Positions 43,920-52,037 of a DNA stretch of 64,000 nt are shown here, one piece after another. Position numbers and translations under genes: made by a program. The DNA lies in assembly GCF_900046455.1 (NCBI RefSeq), contig NZ_FCOT01000012.1, positions 606,017 to 670,016 of the forward strand, read 5' to 3'. The first letter of the stretch is position 1. Every line of letters begins with the position of its first letter. This stretch comes from Cellulomonas timonensis. GTDB taxonomy: Bacteria; Actinomycetota; Actinomycetes; Actinomycetales; Cellulomonadaceae. Below the pieces are notes generated by a model. It ran no database searches. It saw only the letters and a list, made by a program, of their open reading frames with translations, and was not told the origin of the DNA.

Positions 43920-44933
43920 TCAGGCCCGGGTATTCCGCGGGTGGGTGAGGGCGGCGGGGTTGAGGGGGTGCGCCGGGCGCCGGCCGTGCGCCACGTCGAT
44001 GACCGCGTCGGTGGCGCTGCGGGCGACGGCGCTGACGAAGTCGTCCGTCCAGCACAGCGCGTGGGGGGTGACGATCACGTTGTCCAGGGCCAGGAGGGGC
44101 TCGTCGGGCGCGGGCGGCTCGGGGTCGAGCACGTCGAGCCCGGCGCCGGCGAGGCGGCCCTCGCGGAGGGCGTCCGTCAGGGCGACCTGGTCGACGAGGC
44201 CGCCGCGCCCCACGTTCACGAGGTGGGCGGTGGGGCGCATCCTGCGCAGGAACGCGTCGTCCACGAGATGGCGGGACGACGGGGTCAGCGCCGCGGTGAG
44301 CACGACGTAGTCACTCTCGGCGGCGAGGCGCTCCACGGGCACGCACTCCACGCCGGCGGCGGAGGCGCGCTCCCGGGCCGAGGGCCGGTCGAGCGTGAGC
44401 ACGTGGACCCCGAGCGGCTGCAGCAGCGCCGCCAGCTCGGCGCCGACGCTGCCGAACCCGATGATGCCGACGGTGCGGCCGGCGATGCCGAGGCCGCGGT
44501 GGTCGCCGCGCGCCGACCAGCGGCCCTCGGTGGCGGCGCGGTGGTTCTCGAGCAGCCGGTGGCCCAGGGCGAGCACGAGCGTGAGCGCGGCGAGGGCGAG
44601 CGGCCGGCGGACGCCGTCGGGCGCGTTGGTGACGAGCACGCCCTCGGCGGCGAGGCCGTCCAAGTCGATGCCGTCGTACCCGGCGCCGAATCGGGCGACG
44701 TGGCGCAGCCGGGGCGCCGCGGCCACGGCCTCGCGGGTGAAGTGCAGGTGCCCGAAGGAGAGCACCGCGTCGTAGGGCTCGAGGCCGCTGGCGACGTGGC
44801 CGGACTGGGCGGGCATGACCTCCCAGCGCAGTCCCGCGTCGGTGAGCCGGTCGAGGCCGACGTCGCCGAAGAACACGGACCCATCGGCCCGCAGGACGTC
44901 GGGGGTGAGGCCGACGAGGTACTCGGTGGTCAC
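43920..44933 (-). CDS. D-isomer-specific 2-hydroxyacid dehydrogenase (first)
   Basis: The 337-aa NAD-dependent enzyme has the Rossmann GIIGFGSVGAELAALL, LVNVGRGGLVDQVAL (catalytic Arg), GLDVLDPEPPAPDEPL (Glu) and NVIVTPHALCWTD (His). The catalytic triad is complete. It starts with GTG 44933 behind AAGGAG and faces the fuconate dehydratase gene across a 148-bp divergent promoter region. Probable substrates are 2-keto acids from sugar-acid breakdown. Confidence 0.87.
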   Translation of the reverse strand: MTTEYLVGLTPDVLRADGSVFFGDVGLDRLTDAGLRWEVMPAQSGHVASGLEPYDAVLSFGHLHFTREAVAAAPRLRHVARFGAGYDGIDLDGLAAEGVLVTNAPDGVRRPLALAALTLVLALGHRLLENHRAATEGRWSARGDHRGLGIAGRTVGIIGFGSVGAELAALLQPLGVHVLTLDRPSARERASAAGVECVPVERLAAESDYVVLTAALTPSSRHLVDDAFLRRMRPTAHLVNVGRGGLVDQVALTDALREGRLAGAGLDVLDPEPPAPDEPLLALDNVIVTPHALCWTDDFVSAVARSATDAVIDVAHGRRPAHPLNPAALTHPRNTRA

Positions 44934-44947
44934 GCATCGCTCCTTGG

Positions 44948-44962
44948 AGTCATCTGATCTGT
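44948..44962. promoter_or_regulatory. secondary TCATCTGAT operator half-match
   Basis: AGTCATCTGATCTGT shares its core TCATCTGAT with the perfect palindrome at 45023-45037, 75 bp away. It lies just above the start of the leftward dehydrogenase gene. Confidence 0.35.
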
Positions 44963-45022
44963 ATCGCCTAACCGACAGGCAATCCCGCTGCCAGCCGGGT
45001 CAATCACGAGGGCTTCCCGATA

Positions 45023-45037
45023 ATTCATCTGATGAAT
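45023..45037. promoter_or_regulatory. perfect 15-bp palindromic operator, fucD promoter region
   Basis: ATTCATC-T-GATGAAT is a perfect inverted repeat in an AT-rich patch 45 bp upstream of the fuconate dehydratase start. It is a likely repressor site for an IclR or FadR-type GntR regulator. The nearest encoded regulator is the IclR protein at 43059. Confidence 0.6.
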
Positions 45038-45081
45038 GCTAGCCTGGGCGGAGCCGTTCCCCTCACCCCACGGAGCCCCGC

Positions 45082-46419
45082 ATGAAGATCACCAGCGTCG
45101 AGATCGAGGACGTCCGGTTCCCGACCTCGCTCACCGCCGACGGCTCGGACGCCATGAACAAGGACGGCGACTACTCCGCCGCCTACGTCGTGCTGCGCAC
45201 CGACGGCACAGCCCCCGACGGCACGCCGCTCGCCGGCTTCGGCCTGACGTTCACCACCGGCCGGGGCAACGACATCGTCGGCGTGGCCGCGCGCCAGCAG
45301 GCCGCCCTGCTCGTGGGCCGCGACGTCGCCGAGATGGCCGCCGACATGGGCCAGGTCTACCGCGACCTCACCGCCGACGCGCAGATCCGCTGGCTCGGGC
45401 CGGAGAAGGGCGTGGTGCACCTGTCCCTGTCCGCCGTCATGAACGCCGCCTGGGACCTCGTGGCGAGACTCGCCGACAAGCCCGTGTGGCGCCTGCTCGC
45501 CGACATGACGCCCGAGCAGCTCGTCGACGTCGCCGACCTGCGCTACCTGTCCGACGCGCTCACCCGCGACGAGGCCATCGCGCTGCTGCGCGCCAAGGAG
45601 GACGGCAAGGCGGCCCGCATCGCCGAGCTCGAGGCCACCGGCTACCCCTGCTACACCACGTCCGCGGGCTGGCTCGGCTACAGCGACGAGAAACTGCGCC
45701 GCCTGTGCCAGGAGGCCATCGACGAGGGCTACCAGCACATCAAGCTCAAGGTCGGCACGAGCCTCGAGGAGGACATCCGCCGCTGCGCCATCGCGCGCGA
45801 GGTCATCGGCCCCGACCGCACGCTCATGATCGACGCCAACCAGGTGTGGGACGTCGACCAGGCCATCGAGTGGACCAACGCGCTCGCCCAGTTCAACCTG
45901 CTCTGGATCGAGGAGCCCACCAGCCCCGACGACGTGCTGGGCCACGCGGCCATCAAGCGCGGCGTCGAGCCCGTGGGGGTCGCCACCGGCGAGCACTGCC
46001 ACAACCGGGTCATGTTCAAGCAGTTCATGCAGGCCGGGGCGATGGACTTCTGCCAGCTCGACGCAGGCCGCCTGGCGAGCCTCAACGAGATCGTGGCGGT
46101 GCTGCTGCTCGCCGCGAAGTTCGACGTGCCGGTGTGCCCGCATGCGGGCGGCGTGGGGCTGTGCGAGATGGTGCAGCACGTCTCGGCGCTGGACTTCGTG
46201 GCCGTGTCCGGCACCCGCGAGGGCCGCGTCACCGAGTTCGTCGACCACCTGCACGAGCACTTCACCGACCCCTGCATCGTGCGCGACGCCGCGTACGTGC
46301 TGCCCAGCCTGCCCGGGTACTCCACCGAGATGCACGCCGCGTCGGTGGCCGAGTTCCGGTTCCCGGACGGGTCCTACTGGGCTGGCCGCCTCGCCGACGA
46401 GGCCGCCGCCGCCGTGTGA
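45082..46419 (+). CDS. fucD: L-fuconate dehydratase
   Basis: The 445-aa enolase-superfamily enzyme converts L-fuconate to 2-keto-3-deoxy-L-fuconate. Mandelate-racemase-group residues are in place: K221/K223 (HIKLKVG), metal ligands D251 (MIDANQVWD), E277 ([19 protein letters not shown]) and E304 (ATGEHCHNR), and H353 ([16 protein letters not shown]). The last two blocks are distinctive of FucD. ATG 45082 is followed immediately by the N-terminal strand. A strong bidirectional hairpin separates it from the convergent SDR. The nearby dehydrogenases could complete the pathway. Confidence 0.92.
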   Translation: MKITSVEIEDVRFPTSLTADGSDAMNKDGDYSAAYVVLRTDGTAPDGTPLAGFGLTFTTGRGNDIVGVAARQQAALLVGRDVAEMAADMGQVYRDLTADAQIRWLGPEKGVVHLSLSAVMNAAWDLVARLADKPVWRLLADMTPEQLVDVADLRYLSDALTRDEAIALLRAKEDGKAARIAELEATGYPCYTTSAGWLGYSDEKLRRLCQEAIDEGYQHIKLKVGTSLEEDIRRCAIAREVIGPDRTLMIDANQVWDVDQAIEWTNALAQFNLLWIEEPTSPDDVLGHAAIKRGVEPVGVATGEHCHNRVMFKQFMQAGAMDFCQLDAGRLASLNEIVAVLLLAAKFDVPVCPHAGGVGLCEMVQHVSALDFVAVSGTREGRVTEFVDHLHEHFTDPCIVRDAAYVLPSLPGYSTEMHAASVAEFRFPDGSYWAGRLADEAAAAV

Positions 46420-46425
46420 GCCTGA

Positions 46426-46458
46426 GCCCGCGTGGGCGTCACTGACGCCCACGCGGGC
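46426..46458. terminator. bidirectional terminator, fucD / leftward uronate operon
   Basis: GCCCGCGTGGGCGTCA and TGACGCCCACGCGGGC are perfect 16-bp inverted repeats separated by a single base. They sit 7 bp after the fucD stop and 6 bp after the end of the convergent SDR gene. Confidence 0.8.
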
Positions 46459-46463
46459 CGTGC

Positions 46464-47219
46464 TCATCGCGCCATCCACCCGCCGTCGACGGCGAGCACC
46501 TGGCCGTGCACGTAGGCCGAGGCCTGCGACGCGAGGAACACCACGACATTGCCGATGTCCTCGGGCTGGCCCCAGCGCCCGGCCGGGATGCGCACCGAGA
46601 GCTGCTCGAGGCGCACCGGGTCGGCCAGCAGCGCGGTGTTCATCTCCGTGGCCATGTAACCCGGCGCCACCGCGTTGACGTTGACGCCCTTGCCCGACCA
46701 CTCGTTGCACAGCGCCTTGGTGAGCTGCGCGACGGCGCCCTTGCTCGCGGCGTACGCGGGCACGGTGAGGCCGCCCTGGAAGCTCAGCAGGGACGCGAGG
46801 TTGACGATCTTCCCCTCGCCGCGCTCGAGCATGGGCCGCCCGAAGATCTGGCAGAGCTGGAACACCGAGCGCAGGTTCACGTCGATGACGCGGTCCCAGG
46901 CGTCGAGCGGGAAGTCGACCGCCGGGTGGCGGTCCTGCGTGCCGGCGTTGTTGACCAGCACGTCCACCCGGTGCTCGGCGAGCACCTGGGCGCCCACCTC
47001 GGCGATCTGGTCCGTGTCGGCCAGGTCGAGCGCGTAGAACGAGACGGTGCGGCCCAGCTCGCCGGCCAGCGCCGAGAGCTCGTCCGGGATGCCGCTGCGG
47101 CCGAAGACGATGACATCGGCGCCAGCCTCCAGCAGGGCCTGGGAGATGCCGAGGCCGAGGCCACGCCCTCCCCCGGTCACCGCTGCCGTCTTGCCAGTGA
47201 GATCGAAGGCGTTGCTCAT
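46464..47219 (-). CDS. KduD-like short-chain dehydrogenase (second copy)
   Basis: The 251-aa SDR has TAAVTGGGRGLGLGISQAL, NNAGTQDRHPAVDFPLDAWD, catalytic NLASLLSFQGGLTVPAYAASKG, VNAVAPGYMATEMNTAL, IPAGRWGQPEDIG and the end VDGGWMAR. These blocks match the KduD/2-deoxy-gluconate dehydrogenase group. It differs from the KduD at 49316 and may act on 2-keto-3-deoxy-L-fuconate or a related acid, given the facing fucD gene. It is the last gene of the leftward operon. ATG overlaps the zinc dehydrogenase stop by 4 bp. Confidence 0.83.
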   Translation of the reverse strand: MSNAFDLTGKTAAVTGGGRGLGLGISQALLEAGADVIVFGRSGIPDELSALAGELGRTVSFYALDLADTDQIAEVGAQVLAEHRVDVLVNNAGTQDRHPAVDFPLDAWDRVIDVNLRSVFQLCQIFGRPMLERGEGKIVNLASLLSFQGGLTVPAYAASKGAVAQLTKALCNEWSGKGVNVNAVAPGYMATEMNTALLADPVRLEQLSVRIPAGRWGQPEDIGNVVVFLASQASAYVHGQVLAVDGGWMAR

Positions 47220-48250
47220 GCGTCTGCCGCTCCGTCCAGGGGGGTGAGGAGGACCTTGAGGCAGTCCTGCCCCGAGGTGGCGGCGTCGAAGGCCGCGCTG
47301 ACGTCCTCGAGCGAGAACGCCTTGGTCGGGAAGCGGTCGAGGCCCAGGTCGCCCGAGGCGATGAGCTCGATGGCGCGCGTGACGTCGGCCGACGTGTACA
47401 CGCGCACCCCGACCACTGACTGCTCCTTGAAGCAGATGTCGCGCAGATCGATCGGCGTGGGCTGCTTGTAGACGCCCACCACCACGATGCGGCCCAGCAC
47501 CCGCGTGATCGCTGTCAGCTCGGCGGCGACGCTCGGGTGCGCGGCGCTGTCGAACGTGGTGTCGGCGCCCTCGCCGTCGGTCAGCGGCGCCAGCACCTCG
47601 GCCATCGTCGAGCCCTCGGGCACGACGATGAAGCCCAGGCCCTCGGCGACCTCGCGGCGCCAGGCGCTCGGCTCGGTGATGACGACGTGGCCGGCGCCCT
47701 CGTGGCGGGCGACCAGCGCGGTGAGGATGCCGATGGGCCCGGCGCCGTACACCGCGACCGTGTCGCCCTTCTCCATGCCGGACAGCGCCACCGCGTGCAC
47801 CGCGACGGCGAGCGGCTCGGCGAGCGCGGCCGTGCGCGGGTCGACGCCCTCGGGCACCGGGTGCAGCACCTCGGGCGGGAGCGCCACGTACTGCGCCATG
47901 CCGCCCGCGGTGTCGATGCCATACAGGCCGAGGCGGCGGCACACGTGCGCGTGGCCGTCGCGGCATGCCTTGCACTCGCCGCAGCTGATGAGCGGCTCGG
48001 CGATCACGAGCGTGCCCTCGGCGGGGCCGCTCGCGCCCGCGCGCTCGACCCAGCCCGAGAGCTCGTGGCCCATCACCAGCGGCGCCTGGGCGCGCGGGTG
48101 CTTGCCGTGCAGGATCGACAGGTCGGTGCCGCAGATGCCGTTGTACGCGACCTTGACCAGGGCCCACCCCTCGGGGACCTCCGGCATCGCGATGCTGGTG
48201 ACGGCGACCTCATCCGTGGCGGTCCAGACGGCCGCCTTCATGCTGCTCAC
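47216..48250 (-). CDS. zinc-dependent alcohol/polyol dehydrogenase
   Basis: The 344-aa MDR-family enzyme has catalytic zinc ligands in GICGTDLS and MGHELSGWV, a structural-zinc loop ISCGECKACRDGHAHVC and the Rossmann VAVYGAGPIGILTALVA. Its outline resembles butanediol, sorbitol or L-threonine dehydrogenases. The start is GTG 48250, with an in-frame ATG at 48241. It begins 1 bp after the 2-hydroxyacid dehydrogenase stop in the uronate operon. The substrate is likely a sugar acid or polyol. Confidence 0.87.
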   Translation of the reverse strand: MSSMKAAVWTATDEVAVTSIAMPEVPEGWALVKVAYNGICGTDLSILHGKHPRAQAPLVMGHELSGWVERAGASGPAEGTLVIAEPLISCGECKACRDGHAHVCRRLGLYGIDTAGGMAQYVALPPEVLHPVPEGVDPRTAALAEPLAVAVHAVALSGMEKGDTVAVYGAGPIGILTALVARHEGAGHVVITEPSAWRREVAEGLGFIVVPEGSTMAEVLAPLTDGEGADTTFDSAAHPSVAAELTAITRVLGRIVVVGVYKQPTPIDLRDICFKEQSVVGVRVYTSADVTRAIELIASGDLGLDRFPTKAFSLEDVSAAFDAATSGQDCLKVLLTPLDGAADA

Positions 48251-48251
48251 G

Positions 48252-49268
48252 TCATGCTCCTGTCGTGCGGGTGGTGGCGGGCGGGCACGTGCTGTTCCGT
48301 CCGGGGGCCCCGAGGACCTCGGGGTTGACGATGTTGCGCGGCGCCCGGTCGGCGCAGACCTCGACGACGTTCTCGACGGTGCGCTGCTTCAACTCGTCGT
48401 ACGACTCCTCCGTGTACCAGGCGAGGTGCGGGGTGAGCACGACGTTGTCGAAGCCGGTGAGCGGGTCGTCGGCGGGGATCGGCTCGGTCACGTGCACGTC
48501 GATGCCCGCGCCCCGGATCCGGCCGGCGGTCAGCACGTCGACCAGCGCGTCCGCGTCGATCACGCCACCGCGCGCCGTGTTCACCACGATCGCGTCCTCG
48601 CGCAGCAGCGCGAGCTCGGCGGCGCCGATCATGCCGCGCGTGCTCTCGGTCAGCGGCACATGCACGGAGACCACCTGCGAGCGCTCGAGCAGCTCGGTGA
48701 GCGACACCGACGGGAAGCCGTGGAACGTCGCCGCGCCCGGCTCGGCCGCCACGTCGTAGCCGATGACCTCATACCCCAGGCCGGCGGCCTTGCGGGCCGT
48801 CGCGGTGCCGATCAGGCCCATGCCGACCACGCCGAACACCCGGTCGCGGGTCTGGAACAGCGGGCGGACCGCGACCAGGTCGAACGACCCGGCGCGCACA
48901 CCGCGGTCGAGGCGCGGGATGCCCCGGGCCACGGCCAGCGCCATGCCGATCGCGTGGTCGGAGACCGCCTCGGTGCCGTAGTCCGGCACGTTGCACACGG
49001 CGATGCCGCGCTCAGTCGCCGCCGCGACGTCGACCGAGTCGACGCCCACGCCGTAGCGGCCGATGGCGCGCAGATCGGGCAGCGCGTCCATGACCTCGGC
49101 GGTGATGTTCGCGTACTGGACGAGGATGCCGTGGGCGCCTGCCGCGTTCGCGATCAGCTCGGCGGCGTCCTGGGACTGGGTGAGGACGAGATCGGCCCCG
49201 GCCGCGTCCACCACTGCCTGCTCGGCGGTGAACGTGTCGTGGTCGCACTCGGTGATGACGATGCGCAC
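48252..49268 (-). CDS. D-isomer-specific 2-hydroxyacid dehydrogenase (second)
   Basis: The 338-aa NAD-dependent enzyme has RVFGVVGMGLIGTATARKA, VNTARGGVIDADAL (Arg), GIDVHVTEPIPADDPL (Glu) and NVVLTPHLAWYTEES (His). GTG 49268 follows AAGGAAG. In a uronate operon it may reduce a keto acid such as 5-keto-gluconate or hydroxypyruvate. It is not a close duplicate of the copy at 43920. Confidence 0.87.
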   Translation of the reverse strand: MRIVITECDHDTFTAEQAVVDAAGADLVLTQSQDAAELIANAAGAHGILVQYANITAEVMDALPDLRAIGRYGVGVDSVDVAAATERGIAVCNVPDYGTEAVSDHAIGMALAVARGIPRLDRGVRAGSFDLVAVRPLFQTRDRVFGVVGMGLIGTATARKAAGLGYEVIGYDVAAEPGAATFHGFPSVSLTELLERSQVVSVHVPLTESTRGMIGAAELALLREDAIVVNTARGGVIDADALVDVLTAGRIRGAGIDVHVTEPIPADDPLTGFDNVVLTPHLAWYTEESYDELKQRTVENVVEVCADRAPRNIVNPEVLGAPGRNSTCPPATTRTTGA

Positions 49269-49315
49269 GGTGCTTCCTTGCTCTACGTGGGGTGAGGCTC
49301 TGGGCGGGGCGGGGC

Positions 49316-50107
49316 TCAGCGAGCCAGCCAGCCGCCGTCCACCGGGAGGATCGCGCCGTGCACGTAGCTCGCGGCGGGCGAGCACAGGAACAGCACCGCG
49401 CCCGCGATGTCCTCGGCCTGCGCCCACCGGCCCGCGGGGATGCGGCCGAGGATCGAGTCGCTGCGCGCGGCGTCCTGGCGCAGGTCGTGCGTGTTGGCGG
49501 TGGCGACGTAGCCGGGGGCGACGGCGTTCACGTTGACGCCCTTGTCGGCCCACTCGTTCGCGAGCGCCTTGGTCAGGCCGGCGACGGCCGACTTCGAGGC
49601 GGTGTACCCGGGCACGTTGATGCCGCCCTGGAACGAGAGCATCGACGCGGTGTTGACGATCTTGCCGCTGCCGCGCTCGATCATGCCGCGGCCGACCTCG
49701 CGCGAGAGCACGAACGTGGTGCGCATGTTCACGTCGATCACGTGGTCGAAGTCCTCGTCGGGGTGCACGGCGGCGGGCACCCGGCGGATCGTCCCGCCGT
49801 TGTTGACGAGGATGTCCACGTCGAGGTCGACCAGGCGCGCGGCCAGCTCGGCCACCTGCGCGCGGTCGGAGAAGTCGGAGCGGATCGGCGTGAACGCGCG
49901 ACCGGCGCCCTCAACGGCGGCGCGGGCGTCGCTGTCGCCCTCCGGCATGTCGTAGCTCACGCCGATGACGTCCGCGCCGGCCTTCGCCAACGTCGTGGCG
50001 ATGGCCAGGCCGATGCCCTGGCTCGCGCCGGTCACGACCGCGAGCTTCCCCTCGATGGTCAGCAGGGACGCGGCGAACTGGGCGGGGGTCTGGGCTGCGT
50101 TGCTCAT
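49316..50107 (-). CDS. kduD: 2-dehydro-3-deoxy-D-gluconate 5-dehydrogenase KduD
   Basis: The 263-aa SDR has LAVVTGASQGIGLAIATTLAKAGADVIGVSYD, NNGGTIRR, NTASMLSFQGGINVPGYTASKS, LANEWADKGVNVNAVAPGYVATANTHDLRQD, ILGRIPAGRW and VDGGWLAR. These match E. coli KduD nearly block for block. It interconverts 3-deoxy-hexulosonate (DKII) and 2-keto-3-deoxygluconate. With kduI two genes upstream it completes the route from unsaturated uronates to KDG. Confidence 0.9.
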   Translation of the reverse strand: MSNAAQTPAQFAASLLTIEGKLAVVTGASQGIGLAIATTLAKAGADVIGVSYDMPEGDSDARAAVEGAGRAFTPIRSDFSDRAQVAELAARLVDLDVDILVNNGGTIRRVPAAVHPDEDFDHVIDVNMRTTFVLSREVGRGMIERGSGKIVNTASMLSFQGGINVPGYTASKSAVAGLTKALANEWADKGVNVNAVAPGYVATANTHDLRQDAARSDSILGRIPAGRWAQAEDIAGAVLFLCSPAASYVHGAILPVDGGWLAR

Positions 50108-50171
50108 ATGTCTGCGCTCTCTCTGGGTCGTGCGGTGCACGGCGACACGCACGACTGCGTGGCGCCGGGGG

Positions 50172-50960
50172 TCAGGCCCGGGGTCGGTAGCCCAGGGCCG
50201 CGGAGATCCGGCCGGCGGTGGCCACGGCCTCGGGGGCCATGGCCTCGATCTGGTCGAGGGTGTGCTCGAGCGTGAGCGTCGAGATGCTCAGCCCGTACTT
50301 CACGGTGCCCGTGTGGTCACGGACGGGTGCGGCGACGCATGCGACCCCGGGGACGTTCTCCTCGCGGTCGAGCGCGTAGCCGACCTTGCGGACGTGCGCG
50401 AGCTCGGCGCGCAAGTCCTCAAGGGTCGTGAGGGTGTGCTCGGTGCGGCGGGGCAGGCCCGCCCGGGCCACGAACCGCGCCAGGGCGTCGTCGCTGTAGT
50501 CGCTCAGCACGACCTTGCCGATGCCCGAGGAGTGCATGGGGATGGCGTGCCCCACCCGCGAGGGCATCTTGTAGGGCTTGTCCGAGTCGGTGCGGATCAG
50601 GTAGATGATCTCGTCGCCGTTCGCGGCGCCCAGGTGGATGGTGCACTCCACCCGGTCCACGAGCTCGTCCACGAATGGCTGGCAGATCGCCGAGATGTCG
50701 ATGCGCTGCAACGCCAGGCCGGCGAGCGACAGGATCTTCGGGCCGGGCAGGTACCCGCCGTCCGATCCTGTCGCCACGAAGCCCCGGTCGCCGAGCGTCG
50801 CGAGGATGCGGTGCACGGTGGCCTTCGCCAGCCCCGTCGCCTCCACCACATCCGTGAACCTGGCGTGCGCCATCGCCGCCTCCAGCACGAGCAGTGTCTT
50901 CTCGCTCGCGCTCAAGGCAGTGCCGTGCCCCGCGCCGGGGTTCTCGACCTCGTTGACCAT
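50172..50960 (-). CDS. IclR-family regulator (second, KdgR-like)
   Basis: The 262-aa regulator has a winged helix (ASEKTLLVLEAAMAHARFTDVVEATGLAKATVHRILATLGDRGF) and an IclR ligand domain (VGHAIPMHSSGIGKVVLSDY, YALDREENVPGVACVAAPV). It is embedded between kduI and kduD. KdgR proteins of this family sense KDG and repress uronate genes, so it is likely the local regulator. The GGAACT/AGTTC-type palindromes ahead of the TRAP genes (55092-55106) are candidate targets. Confidence 0.88.
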   Translation of the reverse strand: MVNEVENPGAGHGTALSASEKTLLVLEAAMAHARFTDVVEATGLAKATVHRILATLGDRGFVATGSDGGYLPGPKILSLAGLALQRIDISAICQPFVDELVDRVECTIHLGAANGDEIIYLIRTDSDKPYKMPSRVGHAIPMHSSGIGKVVLSDYSDDALARFVARAGLPRRTEHTLTTLEDLRAELAHVRKVGYALDREENVPGVACVAAPVRDHTGTVKYGLSISTLTLEHTLDQIEAMAPEAVATAGRISAALGYRPRA

Positions 50961-51049
50961 GGGTGTCTGCCTGTCGTGTGGTGGTGATCGGTTCCGTCGA
51001 CCGACGTCATGGCATGTCGTACCAGGTCGGGCTCAGGATCCGCGCGTGT

Positions 51050-51889
51050 TCAGCGCATCTCGGCGACGGGGAAGGTGTCCATGTCGTCAAATGACTGGTT
51101 CTCGCCGGCCATGGCCCACACGAAGCTGTAGCTCGCGGTGCCGACGCCGGAGTGCACCGACCAGCTCGGCGAGATGATCGCCTCGTGGTTGCCCACCACC
51201 AGGTGACGGGTCTCGGACGGCTCGCCGAGGAGGTGGATGACGCGCGCGTCCTCCGGCACGTCGAAGTAGAGGTACGCCTCCATGCGCCGGTCGTGGGTGT
51301 GCGCGGGCATGGTGTTCCACATGCTGCCCGGGTGCAGCGTCGTGACGCCCATGACCACCTGGCAGCTGCGCACGCCGTTCTCGTGGATGTACTGGTTGAG
51401 CGTGCGGCGGTTCGAGGTCAGCGGGTCGCCCAGCTCGCGCACGTTGCCCTTGCCGGCCTCGACCAGCGTGGTCGGGTACGCGGTGTGCGCGGGAGCGGAC
51501 ACGGCGTAGAACCGCGCCGGGCCCCGCTCGCCGTCGACGTCGGTGGAGGCGAACACCACGTCCTGGGCGCCGCGGCCGATGTACAGGCAGGAGCCGTGGG
51601 CCAGGGTGTGCACCGTGCCGTCCACGGTGACGGTGCCCGCCCCGCCCACGTTGACGATGCCGGCCTCGCGGTGCTCGAAGAAGTAGTCGCTGCGGATCTC
51701 GGGGAAGGTCGGCAGCACGACAGTCGTGGTCACCGGCAGCGCGCCGACGAGCACGACGCGGTCGTGGTGCGTGTAGACGGCGTTGACCTCGTCGGCGACG
51801 AACAGGTCCTGGACGAGGTACCGGCGCCGCAGCTCGGCGGTGTCCATGCCCGGGATGTGCTCCGGGCTGGTGGCGTAGCGCTGTTCCAT
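51050..51889 (-). CDS. kduI: 5-dehydro-4-deoxy-D-glucuronate isomerase KduI
   Basis: The 279-aa cupin-like isomerase converts the open-chain product of unsaturated uronates (DKI) into DKII. Hallmarks are the start MEQRYATSPEHIPGMDTAELRRRYLVQDLF, GSCLYIGRGAQDVVFAS, LHPGSMWNTMPAHTHDRRMEAYLYFD (zinc His/Glu ligands) and HEAIISPSWSVHSGVGTASYSFVWAMAGENQ. It has the normal length. Its presence points to growth on pectin, or another polyuronide cleaved by lyases, though no lyase gene is in the window. Confidence 0.95.
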   Translation of the reverse strand: MEQRYATSPEHIPGMDTAELRRRYLVQDLFVADEVNAVYTHHDRVVLVGALPVTTTVVLPTFPEIRSDYFFEHREAGIVNVGGAGTVTVDGTVHTLAHGSCLYIGRGAQDVVFASTDVDGERGPARFYAVSAPAHTAYPTTLVEAGKGNVRELGDPLTSNRRTLNQYIHENGVRSCQVVMGVTTLHPGSMWNTMPAHTHDRRMEAYLYFDVPEDARVIHLLGEPSETRHLVVGNHEAIISPSWSVHSGVGTASYSFVWAMAGENQSFDDMDTFPVAEMR

Positions 51890-51965
51890 GACGTGCCTTT
51901 CCGTGCGTGGCCCCGTGCGGGACGGGTGGGCCGCTCGCTCACGCGGAGGCGGTGCGCAGCAGGCC

Positions 51966-51977
51966 CTATATATAAGG
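51966..51977 (-). promoter_or_regulatory. AT-rich promoter/operator element upstream of kduI
   Basis: CCTTATATATAGGG on the minus strand is strikingly AT-rich for this genome and is itself an imperfect palindrome. It lies about 80 bp before the kduI start and after a hairpin, so it could be the -10 region or a regulator site for a kduI-proximal promoter. Confidence 0.4.
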
Positions 51978-51997
51978 AGAGAAGTCGGGGTGCCGGA

Positions 51998-52020
51998 CGG
52001 GGCACAGGGGACGTGCCCCG
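51998..52020 (-). terminator. hairpin between dctM and kduI
   Basis: CGGGGCAC and GTGCCCCG form an 8-bp stem with a 7-nt loop just beyond the dctM stop. It may reduce read-through from the TRAP genes into kduI. Confidence 0.5.
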
Positions 52021-52037
52021 CCCGGCGGAGCCTCCAC

